NCBI GenBank assembly: GCA_903858185.1
Contig: CAIOHT010000099.1
Span: 1-53,544 of the forward strand
DNA: 53,544 nucleotides
Reading direction: 5' to 3'
Source: an uncultured Caulobacterales bacterium
Lineage (GTDB): Bacteria > Pseudomonadota > Alphaproteobacteria > Caulobacterales > Caulobacteraceae
Shown: positions 26,978 to 35,353 of the stretch, in pieces
Layout of the letters: every line of letters starts with the position of its first letter
Position numbering within the stretch: the first letter of the stretch is position 1
Notes under the pieces: model-generated
Seen by the model: the letters and a program-made list of their open reading frames with translations, nothing else
Told to the model about the DNA's origin: nothing
Databases searched by the model: none
Position numbers and translations under genes: made by a program

Positions 26978-27874
26978 CTATTCCTGAAGAGTCTGGACAT
27001 GGACAAGGCCCATGGGGAGGGGGTTGAACAGCAGAACTTCACCGGGGCCCTCCTCCATCGGCTTGCCGCCGAGGGGGCCGATGGTCCTGCGTTCTGCGGC
27101 GTTGAAACGGGCCACATCGGCGTCGGTGACGACGAGGGCGCGCGGAATGAGATCGCCGGCCTTGGTGAAGGCGAGGGCGAGCGCCTTCTTCGCCAGGGCG
27201 CTGTCGTTGGCCGCCCAGCGCTGGGCGTTCTCGGCCGGAGTGGTGGGGTTGGCGAGGCGCACGACGCTGCTGACCCGCTGGCCGTAGACCAGATTCTTGT
27301 CGAGGAGCCGTGTGTAAGGTTGGCCCTTCTTGGCCTGCGCCTTACTGGCGATGGCGATGCCGACGCTGACGTTCACCGACGAGAAGTCGGGCGCCATGTC
27401 GTAGACATAGGTGAAATAGGCCACCTGGCTGGTCGCGGCGGCGGTGAGAAAGTCGCTCTTGCCGAACAGGGTGGCGTCGCGGCTGAAGGCCGGCTCCTGG
27501 CCTTCGAGCCAGGGCATGGCGGCCAGGGCGGCCTTGGTGCTGTCGATAGCCAGCTGGTCGGCGTCAAAGTCCATCAGGCCGCGGCGAACGGGGGTGATGC
27601 CGAGTTGGGCGCGCTGGGCGCGTTCGGCTCCGACCCCGGCCTCGATGATCACGCCGACCGCGCCGCCGGCCACCATGGCGAAGCCAAGGGTGGAGTTGAT
27701 GTTCGACCCGAGCTCAGCCTGGCCGACGCTGACCTGGACGGAGCGGCCGCCGGCGACCGGGCGGGCTGCCTCCGGCAGGACGTACTTCAGAGGTTTCGGC
27801 GCGGCCTGCGCGGGCAGCGCAGCGCACAACATCAAGACCGCGGCGCATAGGCCGCGCAACTGCATCCGGATCAT
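26978..27874 (-). CDS. Unrecognised exported protein (298 aa)
   Basis: The likely start is ATG 27874, preceded on the minus strand by GGGGGG, although the frame is open back to 28213. A signal peptide (RGLCAAVLMLCAALPAQA) precedes a mature protein that is rich in small residues, with a possible hydrophobic patch LGFAMVAGGAVGVIIEAG. Later segments include VAYFTYVYDMAPDFSSVNVS and KGQPYTRLLDKNLVYGQRVS. I cannot assign a family. It is the first gene of a pair with the 212-residue protein four bases downstream; both are predicted to act outside the cytoplasm. Confidence 0.75.
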   Translation of the reverse strand: MIRMQLRGLCAAVLMLCAALPAQAAPKPLKYVLPEAARPVAGGRSVQVSVGQAELGSNINSTLGFAMVAGGAVGVIIEAGVGAERAQRAQLGITPVRRGLMDFDADQLAIDSTKAALAAMPWLEGQEPAFSRDATLFGKSDFLTAAATSQVAYFTYVYDMAPDFSSVNVSVGIAIASKAQAKKGQPYTRLLDKNLVYGQRVSSVVRLANPTTPAENAQRWAANDSALAKKALALAFTKAGDLIPRALVVTDADVARFNAAERRTIGPLGGKPMEEGPGEVLLFNPLPMGLVHVQTLQE

Positions 27875-28054
27875 CAGCCCCCCAAGACTGGCATCAAGGT
27901 CAAGCTTGCTACCAGAGCGACCTGACGAGCACAATTGTGGCGCACGTTCACCACCTCTCGCCTGGAAGGTGGTGCGCGGGCGCTCGTGCGGGTCGCGCGT
28001 TCTGCGTCCATGCGCTGATCGACGTCGTGTCAGCCTGGAACTGACCTGGTGAGC

Positions 28055-28078
28055 GTCCGCTATGGGTGGGAAGCAGAC
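28055..28078. repeat. GTCCGC...GCAGAC intergenic repeat, copy
   Basis: A 24-base element starting GTCCGCTATGGGTGGG and ending GCAGAC. It has the same length and framework as the copies at 26251-26274 and 30263-30286. Confidence 0.7.
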
Positions 28079-28213
28079 CTGACTGACCAATGGAGGCGCG
28101 CGACCGCTCAGCCTCTCCATGACCCCTTCCTGGCTGAGCCCGAAACACTCGCGCCGCATCTGAACGCAGAAGCGGGTCCCTAGCGCACCAATCTCCGCCT
28201 GCCTCGGAACCAT

Positions 28214-28255
28214 CTATAACAAGGTACCTATCAATGACGAGGTATCATGTTATAG
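28214..28255. promoter_or_regulatory. 42-bp AT-rich palindrome, probable operator
   Basis: The arms CTATAACA (28214-28221) and TGTTATAG (28248-28255) are perfectly complementary. After one mismatch the stem continues as GGTACC/GGTATC with one G-T pair, leaving a 12-base loop. The element lies 60 bases upstream of the serine hydrolase gene and is strikingly AT-rich for this genome, so it is more likely a binding site for a dimeric repressor than a terminator. Confidence 0.65.
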
Positions 28256-28315
28256 AAGGTAGTGCTCGCATCGCGGGGCCAACGGGTCGGTCTGGGGCGT
28301 GCCGGGAGGTAACAT

Positions 28316-30163
28316 ATGAAGCGGTTCAACTTCATCGCAGTTTCCCTTGCTGCGCTGTTTGTCCTTGCAGCCGATGCATGCTGGGCGAAACAGCAGGCGC
28401 CCAAGTCGCTCGCGGACCTGGATAGAGCCGTGGCAGAGGCGCTCGCCGCCGCGCGCATCCCGGGGGCCGCTCTCATTGTCATCGAGGACAAGAGGGTGGT
28501 GCTACGCCGGAACTATGGTGTCTCCGACCTTTCAACGCGCGCCCCTGTCGTTGACGACACCGTGTTTCGTGCCGGTTCGATCAGCAAGAGCTTCACAGCA
28601 ATAGGGGCGATGATGCTCGTTGAGCAGGGTCTGCTCAGTCTCGATGTCGAAGTCGCGACGCTTCTGCCCGGTCTGACAATCCGCAACCGCTGGCGCGAGA
28701 GCGATCCTGTGCGGCTGGTCCACCTGCTCGACCACACTGCAGGTCTGAACGATATCGGGTTTCGCCACTATCTGATCGAAGGCCGCGACGTCCCTCTTTC
28801 GGCAGCGGTCGATGTCTACGCGCCCTATGAAAGCCGCTGGCGGCCAGGAACGCGAACCTCATACAGCAATGCCGGACCGATCATTGCTGGCCGCGTCATC
28901 GAAACCGTCACCGGCGAGCGCTTTCAGGACTTCGTGGGACGACGCCTCACAACACCACTGGGCATGACGAGCGCCTCCTGGACCCTCACGCCCGAAATCG
29001 CGGGGCGGGTATCCAGTAGCTATCGCGCCGGCGACCTGGCCGAGGAGCGATTCATGGACATCCCGGGTCGGCCGAGCGGCTCACTGAACATCACCGCCAG
29101 CGACCTGGCCCGCCTGCCGTTGCTGATGCTGGGGCGCGGCACGCTCGACGGAGTCATCTATTTCACCCCTGCCACTGCAAAGCGGATCGAAACCCCGGTC
29201 GGCAATGACGTGGCGCGTGCTGGCCTGCGCTACGGCTATGCACTCGGAAACGTCGCTGACACAGAGGGCCGTGTGGTGTTCTTTGGTCATGACGGCAGCA
29301 TCGATGGGTTTGTTGCGACCTATGCCTATGCCCCGGAAATCGGCGCCGCCTACGTGCTGATGGCTAACAGCGCCGCCGATGAAGTGATTGAGGCCGCCCG
29401 AGTGGTGCGACGGTACCTCGAACGCGACGTCGTCGCCCCAAGGGTCGTCGCCCAGCCCATTTCGGAGCGTGATCAGCGCGCGTGGACGGGGCAGTATCAA
29501 ATCATGACGCCGCGTCAGCAACTGCTGGCAGCCATCGTCGGGCTGACCCAATGGGAAGGCGCCTCGTTCGAAACCGACGCCATGCGGTTTAAGGGCAAAC
29601 GCTGGTCACACGTCGGCAACGGCCTGTTCCAGGCGGAAGGCGACGCTGCGCCGAGTTTGGCGATCATCCAGACCGACGCCGGCGTTCGCATCCAGTCAGG
29701 AGTCGGCGCGCACCGGCGGGTTCCGGACCTCGAGATGAACGCGAAGCTTGCGTCAGTCATTCTCTTCCTGGCCGCGATGTTGAGCGCATTGGCCTATGCC
29801 TGTGCCTGGGTGCCGAGCGCTTTGATGGGACGGCTGCGAAGCCGGGGGGGCGTGGCGCTGCGACTCTGGCCTCTTGTTGCGATCCTGCTGAGCGCTGCGT
29901 CAGCGCTGGGTCCGCTGGCCCTGTTGCAAACCAACGATCTGCAAATCCTTGGCCGCCCTTCTGCGTTAGGGTGGAGCATGTTCGCGGTGTCTCTGGCGGC
30001 CCCGCTCATCGCGCTTGTCGCTCTGGGTACATCCATCTGGCCGCCCGCCGGCGCCAATCGGTTATCCCGCTTTTCCGGATGTTTCAGCAGCGGCGCCGCA
30101 AGTGTCGCCTGCCTCTACCTCGCAGCTCACGGCTGGATCGGTATGAGGATCTGGGAAGCGTAG
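28316..30163 (+). CDS. Membrane-anchored serine hydrolase, beta-lactamase/class C-like
   Basis: This 615-residue protein starts at ATG 28316 after a perfect GGGAGG. A signal peptide (about residues 1-24) precedes a class C beta-lactamase/DD-peptidase domain: SISK (S88, K91), YSN (Y183-N185) and HDG (H325-G327), replacing the KTG triad. About residues 490-610 form four hydrophobic segments, so the enzyme is membrane-bound with its catalytic domain outside the cytoplasm. Family members include esterases, D-aminopeptidases and penicillin-binding proteins; it need not hydrolyse beta-lactams. Lower GC and isolation among repeats suggest an accessory gene. The 42-bp palindrome upstream may control it. 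Confidence 0.88.
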   Translation: MKRFNFIAVSLAALFVLAADACWAKQQAPKSLADLDRAVAEALAAARIPGAALIVIEDKRVVLRRNYGVSDLSTRAPVVDDTVFRAGSISKSFTAIGAMMLVEQGLLSLDVEVATLLPGLTIRNRWRESDPVRLVHLLDHTAGLNDIGFRHYLIEGRDVPLSAAVDVYAPYESRWRPGTRTSYSNAGPIIAGRVIETVTGERFQDFVGRRLTTPLGMTSASWTLTPEIAGRVSSSYRAGDLAEERFMDIPGRPSGSLNITASDLARLPLLMLGRGTLDGVIYFTPATAKRIETPVGNDVARAGLRYGYALGNVADTEGRVVFFGHDGSIDGFVATYAYAPEIGAAYVLMANSAADEVIEAARVVRRYLERDVVAPRVVAQPISERDQRAWTGQYQIMTPRQQLLAAIVGLTQWEGASFETDAMRFKGKRWSHVGNGLFQAEGDAAPSLAIIQTDAGVRIQSGVGAHRRVPDLEMNAKLASVILFLAAMLSALAYACAWVPSALMGRLRSRGGVALRLWPLVAILLSAASALGPLALLQTNDLQILGRPSALGWSMFAVSLAAPLIALVALGTSIWPPAGANRLSRFSGCFSSGAASVACLYLAAHGWIGMRIWEA

Positions 30164-30262
30164 TCCGTCGCCATTCTTGACGAGCCCGAAGTGACCGTGC
30201 GGTTCCAGCTAATCTGTCAAGCGGAACCACTACGAACAGTGCTGCATGGAGACCTGCCCACG

Positions 30263-30286
30263 GTCCGCCTCGGGTCGAAAGCCGTC
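30263..30286. repeat. GTCCGC...GCCGTC intergenic repeat, copy
   Basis: A 24-base element starting GTCCGCCTCGGGTCGAAAG and ending in GCCGTC. It is the third copy with the same length as those at 26251 and 28055; here the right end has diverged from GCGGAC. Confidence 0.6.
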
Positions 30287-30373
30287 ATTGGCTCCAGGCC
30301 ACAAGCGGACCCTCGGGGAGCAATCCCCGAGGGGACTCCGACGTCAGCTTCCATCCACCAGTCTCGGCGGGCA

Positions 30374-30401
30374 GGGGACATGCACGGACATGCATGTCCC
30401 C
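30374..30401. repeat. REP-like hairpin GGGGACATGCA
   Basis: An 11-base perfect stem, GGGGACATGCA (30374-30384) and TGCATGTCCCC (30391-30401), encloses the loop CGGACA. It lies between the convergent serine hydrolase and TonB-like genes. The GGGGACATG core is shared with the paired hairpins at 45905-45981. It may also act as a transcript end, though it has no T-run. Confidence 0.8.
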
Positions 30402-30408
30402 GTTCGCC

Positions 30409-31122
30409 CTATTCAGGCAGGTCGAAGCGGACCGGGATCCTGACCACCGCGCCGTCGACTGCCCTGCCATCGACCATCTGCGGCTTCATCCGGAAGTAGG
30501 GCTGCAGCTTGAGCGCGGCCTTGCCGAAACCGAAGTCGCCCGGATCCTCCGCTACGACCTGACAGCCGCCGACCGACCCGTTCGCCGCGACGATGCAGGC
30601 GAGGGTGGCCTTGCCCGCGACGCCCAGTCGTTCGGCGCGCTCGGGGAACACCCGCGCCATCTGGGCGCCGTTCGGCTTCCGTATCCATTCCGGATGGGTG
30701 ATCACCGGCGTAACAGGCACGATGACGCCTTCGTCCGAGGTGATCGGCCCCGGGTCGAGCGTGGTGATCGGATCGGCCGTCGTCTCGTTGCCCGACGACG
30801 GCGTCGCCGCCAGGGTTTCGACGCCGGTGGGCGCGGTCGCGATCGGGTCGTGGATGTTGATGGCCGACTGCTGCCGCTCGACCGGCTTGACCTCGTCGAC
30901 GAGGGGCTTGGGCTTCTCGCGTTCGAAGGTCTCGATCGACCCCTTGATCGGCTCGTCGAATGGCGGCGTCGTGGGGATCACATTGAACGCCGCCAGCGCA
31001 AGATAGGCGCCGAGAGCGACATGGACGCCGACCGAAAGCCCGACGGCCATCGCGGCCCCGGCGGAGAGTCGCCGACGGCGCTCCGTCCCGGGGTGAAAGG
31101 GAAGCACCTGCTGAGCGACCAT
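30409..31122 (-). CDS. Second TonB-type energy transducer
   Basis: This 237-residue protein starts at ATG 31122 with GGAGGG upstream; the frame opens at 31281. It has a cytoplasmic N-terminus, one membrane anchor (about residues 21-48), a moderately proline-rich spacer and a C-terminal TonB domain from [20 protein letters not shown] to PVRFDLPE. This C-terminal domain is closely similar to that of tonB at 12991-13710, so the two are paralogues. No exbB or exbD accompanies it, so it would need the other operon's energiser. It has its own promoter region with palindromes. Confidence 0.88.
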   Translation of the reverse strand: MVAQQVLPFHPGTERRRRLSAGAAMAVGLSVGVHVALGAYLALAAFNVIPTTPPFDEPIKGSIETFEREKPKPLVDEVKPVERQQSAINIHDPIATAPTGVETLAATPSSGNETTADPITTLDPGPITSDEGVIVPVTPVITHPEWIRKPNGAQMARVFPERAERLGVAGKATLACIVAANGSVGGCQVVAEDPGDFGFGKAALKLQPYFRMKPQMVDGRAVDGAVVRIPVRFDLPE

Positions 31123-31149
31123 GACGACCCTCCCTGGGTCCTGTTGTGG

Positions 31150-31164
31150 TTGACGTAGCGTCAA
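31150..31164. promoter_or_regulatory. Palindrome TTGACG-TAG-CGTCAA
   Basis: A 15-base perfect dyad lies 28 bases upstream of the second tonB-like gene on the minus strand. TTGACG also resembles a -35 hexamer. The regulator is unknown. Confidence 0.5.
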
Positions 31165-31213
31165 TCCGATCATGTCCGCTGGCAATAGAATTCTCAGACT
31201 GCGCGGCTCTTTC

Positions 31214-31227
31214 AACGAACGTTCGTT
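31214..31227. promoter_or_regulatory. 14-bp perfect palindrome AACGAACGTTCGTT
   Basis: The sequence lies in the divergent region between the second tonB-like gene and the transglycosylase-like gene. This dyad is typical of operators bound by TetR-family repressors, but no regulator gene is adjacent. Confidence 0.55.
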
Positions 31228-31262
31228 TATTCGGGCCGGGCGAAGCGCACCGGCCATCATGG

Positions 31263-31278
31263 TTAACCGGCGATTAAC
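31263..31278 (+). promoter_or_regulatory. CtrA-type binding site TTAA-N7-TTAAC
   Basis: TTAA (31263-31266), seven bases, TTAAC (31274-31278) is a perfect match to the consensus of the cell-cycle regulator CtrA. It sits within a 9-base dyad CATGGTTAA/TTAACCATG, so it matches on both strands. It is 23 bases upstream of the SLT-domain gene starting at 31302. No second perfect match was noticed in the window. Confidence 0.6.
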
Positions 31279-31301
31279 CATGGCGCCCCAGGACTCACGC
31301 C

Positions 31302-32144
31302 ATGGCGGTACAGGGAATCCGTGGAGTCGTTGAAGCGGCTATACAGCGCGCGTCGCAGGCGACGGGCGTTGATTTCTCGTTCCTGATGCGCACGGCCAGC
31401 CGCGAGAGCGGATACAATCCCTCCGCCAAGGCCCCGACGTCCTCGGCTGCCGGCCTGTTCCAGTTTGTCGAGCAGACCTGGCTGGCGACGCTCAAGAAGC
31501 ATGGATCAAAGTACGGCTACGCGCGCTATGCCGACCTGATCACCGTCGGATCGGACGGTCGCTATCGCGTCAACGGGGACGAGGCCCGCAAGGCGGTCAT
31601 GAACCTCCGGTTCGATCCCCACGCCGCGTCCCTGATGGCCGGGGAGCTGACGTCGGATCACGCAGCCTATCTCGCGGGCAGGATCGGTCGCCAGCCGACC
31701 CCGGGGGAACTCTACGCGGCGCACTTTCTCGGTCCTCAGGGTTCAGCGCGCCTGATTTCGGCGACGCGGACCAGCCCCGGCGGCAGCGCCGCGGCGCTGT
31801 TCCCGGAGGCGGCGGCGGCAAACCGGTCGATCTTCTACCGCGATGGCCGGCCGGTGACGGTCGCCGAGGTCTACAACAATCTCACGCGCAATGCCGGCGA
31901 CGGCGGGGTTACGCCGCAGGTGCGCCCCGACCAGGGCTTCGTCCAGTATGCCGGCGCGCGCCGCTCGGACCAGGCGTCACGCCAGCAGGACGCCCTCGTC
32001 GACTTCATCCTGCGCGGATCCCAGGGCGTGGACGGCAGCGGTCTGGGCGGCGGCGGCGGGGCAGGCGGCGGCCGGAGCCTCGGCTCGTCGCTGCTGACGG
32101 CCGAGATGCTCCGCGTCCTCTCGGACGCCGGCAAGGATCGCTAG
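31302..32144 (+). CDS. Lytic transglycosylase (SLT) domain protein
   Basis: This 280-residue protein has an N-terminal transglycosylase SLT domain with the catalytic Glu in [12 protein letters not shown], then [15 protein letters not shown]. No signal peptide is visible, suggesting export by another route (for example through the flagellar apparatus) or a cytoplasmic start. The C-terminal third is low-complexity, with glycine runs. Such proteins cleave peptidoglycan glycan strands during assembly of flagella or secretion systems. A CtrA-type site directly upstream points to cell-cycle control. The stop shares CTAG with the convergent CoA transferase gene. Confidence 0.82.
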   Translation: MAVQGIRGVVEAAIQRASQATGVDFSFLMRTASRESGYNPSAKAPTSSAAGLFQFVEQTWLATLKKHGSKYGYARYADLITVGSDGRYRVNGDEARKAVMNLRFDPHAASLMAGELTSDHAAYLAGRIGRQPTPGELYAAHFLGPQGSARLISATRTSPGGSAAALFPEAAAANRSIFYRDGRPVTVAEVYNNLTRNAGDGGVTPQVRPDQGFVQYAGARRSDQASRQQDALVDFILRGSQGVDGSGLGGGGGAGGGRSLGSSLLTAEMLRVLSDAGKDR

Positions 32145-33334
32145 GCTACAGCCTTGCTTGCCCGCAGCGCCGCGATCTCGCTTTCCGAGTAGCCCAGTTC
32201 AGCCAGTACGGCGTCCGTATGCTCACCGAGCGACGGTGGGCCGGACTTCGGCGTGTCATCGTAACCGGAGAACCGGGCGGGCGAGGCCGGCGCGCGGAAG
32301 CTGCCGCCCTTGCCGTCCGGCGTCTGGACAAAACAGCCGGCGGCGTCGGCTTGCGGATCGCGCGTCAGTTCGCCCGGCGTCTGATAGGGCGCCCAGGTGA
32401 TGTCGTATTCGTCCAGCCGGGCGGCGATGTCCTCGTAGGCGAAGGCGCCGAACGCCGCGTCGAGAGTTTCGACCAGTGCGGGTGCGTTCTCCCTGCGGGC
32501 GCGGCTGGATGCGAACAGGGGATTCTCGACCAGGTCGGACCGGCCGACCGCCGCCGCGATCTGCGGCCAGTCCTTGCCGCCTGTGCGCACCAGAAGGCAG
32601 ACCCAGCGTCCGTCGGCCGTCTTGAAGAAGTTGGCCAGCGGCTGCACGGCCTGGGTGCGCGGCCGCGTCGAGGCGAGCTTTCCGAAGCGCAGCTGGATCG
32701 CCATGTCCGAACCGATCGAATAGACGCCGGTGCGCAGCAGGGAGGTCTCGACCAGCCGGCCCACGCCGGTCGTATGGCGCTCATGCACGGCCGCCAGGAT
32801 CGCTGCGACCGTGCTCAGCGAGGTTATGTGATCACCCATGGCCGTCCGGATGGGGAAGGGCTCGACGCCCTTGGGCGCGGTGATCGAACCCACGCCGGCG
32901 CGCGACCAGAAGGCCGCCACATCCATGCCGGCACGGTCCGCGTCGACGCCCTGCAGGCCATAGCCGGTGAGGCTGCAGTAGATCAGCGCCGGCTGCCCCG
33001 CATGCAGTGAGTCGAAGTCCAGACCGGCCCGCTTAAGCGCGCCAGGCCGGACATTGGTCAGGAAGATGTCGGCCGTCTTCACCAGGCGAAGGGCGGCCTC
33101 GCGGCCGTCAGGCGTGGAGATGTCCAGCACCACGCCGCGCTTGCCGCGGTTGTCCAGTTCGAACACCGGGTTGCCGTGTTCGGGGCCGGACAGGCCGTCG
33201 AAGAAGTTGCGCATCGGATCGCCGGCCGGCGGCTCGATCTTGATCACCTCCGCGCCCCAGTCGGCCATGATCCCGGCCGCGCCCGGCGCAGCGATATAGG
33301 TCGACAGTTCGACGACTCTCAGGCCTTCCAGCAA
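32141..33334 (-). CDS. CaiB/BaiF-type CoA transferase (family III)
   Basis: These enzymes move CoA between carboxylic acids via an aspartyl-CoA intermediate. I chose TTG 33334 (397 residues), preceded on the minus strand by GGGAGG; a GTG at 33406 overlapping the upstream histidine kinase stop (GTGA) would add 24 proline-rich residues and is the alternative. LEGLRVVELSTYIAAPGA at the N-terminus, DNRGKRGVVLD and the catalytic D138 in DRAGMDVAAFW are visible. The C-terminal domain contains SFRAPASPARFSGY. Substrates are unknown. It shares the CTAG end with the SLT gene. Confidence 0.88.
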   Translation of the reverse strand: MLEGLRVVELSTYIAAPGAAGIMADWGAEVIKIEPPAGDPMRNFFDGLSGPEHGNPVFELDNRGKRGVVLDISTPDGREAALRLVKTADIFLTNVRPGALKRAGLDFDSLHAGQPALIYCSLTGYGLQGVDADRAGMDVAAFWSRAGVGSITAPKGVEPFPIRTAMGDHITSLSTVAAILAAVHERHTTGVGRLVETSLLRTGVYSIGSDMAIQLRFGKLASTRPRTQAVQPLANFFKTADGRWVCLLVRTGGKDWPQIAAAVGRSDLVENPLFASSRARRENAPALVETLDAAFGAFAYEDIAARLDEYDITWAPYQTPGELTRDPQADAAGCFVQTPDGKGGSFRAPASPARFSGYDDTPKSGPPSLGEHTDAVLAELGYSESEIAALRASKAVA

Positions 33335-33402
33335 ACGCCTGTCCTCCCGCTTGGTCTGTTGTTGCGGACATCTTGGCGGGCCGGGCGAGGGCGGGGAAGG
33401 GG

Positions 33403-35229
33403 TCACGCCACGGAACGCGTCGCCGTTCTGGCTTCGCCGCGGACGCGCGCCGCGGCATCGGCGACCGCGCGGGCCACGCCGGCGACCGTCACAGGCTTGC
33501 GCAACACAGCGTCACAGCCGGCGTCGAGACATTCCCGGGCTTCGTCGGCGTCGCCGCCGATCACCGCGATGATCGGGGCCGAGGCGACGAGCGTCGGCAG
33601 GGCCCGGATCGCCGCGGCCGTCGCCGGACCATCCATCTGAGGCATCCGCCCGTCGAGCATGAGCAGGTCAAAATCAGCCAGCTGGGCCAGTTCCAGCGCC
33701 CGGCGGCCATTGTTGGCGCCGACAACCTGGTGGCCGAGCTGTTCGAGAATGGCGCGCAGCATGGCGGCGTTCAGGGCGTCATCTTCCGCCACCAGAACGC
33801 GCAGCGGCCGTCCGGGCGGGGATGGCGGCGCAGGCGCGGTAAAGGCTTCGCCATCCTCGCCGTGGGCGATAGCGGCCTCGTTCCAGGGCAGTTCCAGCGT
33901 GAAGCAACTGCCGACCCCCGGAGCGCTCTGACCGGTCAGGGCGCCGCCCATCAGTCCGGCGAGCTGGCGGGCCAGCGACAGGCCAAGTCCGGCGCCCGGG
34001 ATGCCTGCGCCCGTGCGCTCGACGCGTCGGAACGGCTCATAGGCCAGTTCCAGCTCTTCGGCGGAAAGGCCAGGGCCGGTATCGGCAATGGCGATGGCGA
34101 TCAGGCCGTCGCGCCGCTCGATGCGAGCCTCGATACGGCCCCGGACCGTGTACTTGACCGCGTTGCCGATGAGGTTGGACAGAACCTGGCGAGTGCGGGT
34201 CAGGTCGCCGATGACAGCGCCGGAGCCGGCGCCTTCGAGGTCCGGCTCGACATGCAGCGCCAGCTCGACACCCTTGGCTGCGGCGTGCGGCCGGTTCAGC
34301 AGCACCAGGTCACGGGTCAGGCGGACCGGATCGAACGGCTCGCACTCCAGCGCCAGTCGGCCGGCCTCGGCGGTTTCGGAATCCAGCGTCGCATTGAGCA
34401 CGGAAACCAGGTCCTGGGCGGCATCGAGCGCGGCGGCCAGTTGTTCGCGCGAGGGCGCGGCGCGGCCGCCCTGGCCCACCGCGGCCGCCAGCACATGGGT
34501 GACGCCGGTCAGGCCGTTGCGGATTTCATGGCTGAGGGTCGAGACGATGTCGGACTTTGATCGCGCCAGCCGCTCGGCCCTTTCGAGCGACATGGCGCGC
34601 TCGCCAATAAGGGCCTCCCGCTCGGCCGCCATGTCGAACTGCCCGCGCAGCAGGCGATTGAGGATCAGGCACAGGGCCATGGTCAGGGCCAGGGCGCCCC
34701 AGGCCAGCATGCCCTCTGGACGGCTGTCGGCATGGCGAAACAGACCGATCAGCGGCGCCGCAGCCGCGACCGGCCCGACAATCAGCAGGCCGGCCAGCGA
34801 TGGCGCGGTGAAGAAGAAGCAGGCGACGGCGCCCGCGACCGAGACCATAAGCAGCGCTTCCCGCGCCGGACCGGCGCCCTCGGCAAAGGCTGCGATCTGC
34901 GCACAGGCGCCCGACCACAGCAGGCCGGCGAGAATCTGCACCCGCGCTCGCCGCGCGAGATCCTGCCCGCTGTCGGTTCGGATCCAGTTCACGACGGCGT
35001 AGAATGCGCCCCAGTTAATCGCGAACACGGCGAAGCTGGCGGCCATCCAGACGCTGTTGGGCGCGAAGCTGCCCGCCCAGACGTAGATCGGCAGGCTCAC
35101 GCCGAAGAGGGCCAGCGCATAGGGGAGCAGGCCCCGCTGTGCCTCGAGCGACTGCAGGGCCACGGCGTCGCCGCCGCGAACGGCGCGGGCGGTTTCAGGC
35201 GATGCTGACACGGTATTCCTCTCGGACAC
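33403..35229 (-). CDS. Hybrid sensor histidine kinase
   Basis: This 608-residue protein has several hydrophobic segments in the first 195 residues, probably six TM helices with little periplasmic sensor domain. A HisKA helix has H234 in STLSHEIRNGL. The ATPase domain has N-box LIGNAVKY, G1 DTGPGLS and G2 GAGLGLSLA. A C-terminal receiver domain (about 477-595) has D526 in LLMLDGRMPQMDG. A hybrid kinase normally passes phosphate from its receiver to an HPt protein; one is encoded at 38496-38978. The gene is divergent from the DUF2336 gene, sharing a 124-base promoter region. Confidence 0.93.
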   Translation of the reverse strand: MSERNTVSASPETARAVRGGDAVALQSLEAQRGLLPYALALFGVSLPIYVWAGSFAPNSVWMAASFAVFAINWGAFYAVVNWIRTDSGQDLARRARVQILAGLLWSGACAQIAAFAEGAGPAREALLMVSVAGAVACFFFTAPSLAGLLIVGPVAAAAPLIGLFRHADSRPEGMLAWGALALTMALCLILNRLLRGQFDMAAEREALIGERAMSLERAERLARSKSDIVSTLSHEIRNGLTGVTHVLAAAVGQGGRAAPSREQLAAALDAAQDLVSVLNATLDSETAEAGRLALECEPFDPVRLTRDLVLLNRPHAAAKGVELALHVEPDLEGAGSGAVIGDLTRTRQVLSNLIGNAVKYTVRGRIEARIERRDGLIAIAIADTGPGLSAEELELAYEPFRRVERTGAGIPGAGLGLSLARQLAGLMGGALTGQSAPGVGSCFTLELPWNEAAIAHGEDGEAFTAPAPPSPPGRPLRVLVAEDDALNAAMLRAILEQLGHQVVGANNGRRALELAQLADFDLLMLDGRMPQMDGPATAAAIRALPTLVASAPIIAVIGGDADEARECLDAGCDAVLRKPVTVAGVARAVADAAARVRGEARTATRSVA

Positions 35230-35353
35230 GCGCGAACCCTAGCACCGGGATATTTGCGGGCCGTGAAGGAGGAGAGTTAATCCCCGGTCAGTAATCGTTA
35301 AGCCTAACAATCGATGATCGAGGCAGCGTCGGCGAAGCCGGGCGGGGATCGAT

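Larger units (their letters stand above)
27875..28315. other. Divergent intergenic region with repeat and palindrome
   Basis: About 440 bases lie between the minus-strand pair and the serine hydrolase gene. No gene is supported: the frame upstream of 27874 looks like a chance extension. It contains a repeat at 28055-28078 and the AT-rich palindrome at 28214-28255. Base composition drops locally around the palindrome, as expected of a promoter or operator. Confidence 0.6.

Noticed and set aside
35270-35320. Possible second CtrA site (TTAAT and GTTAAG near the divergent kinase/DUF2336 promoter)
   Set aside because: The TTAA half-sites are not separated by seven bases in either orientation.
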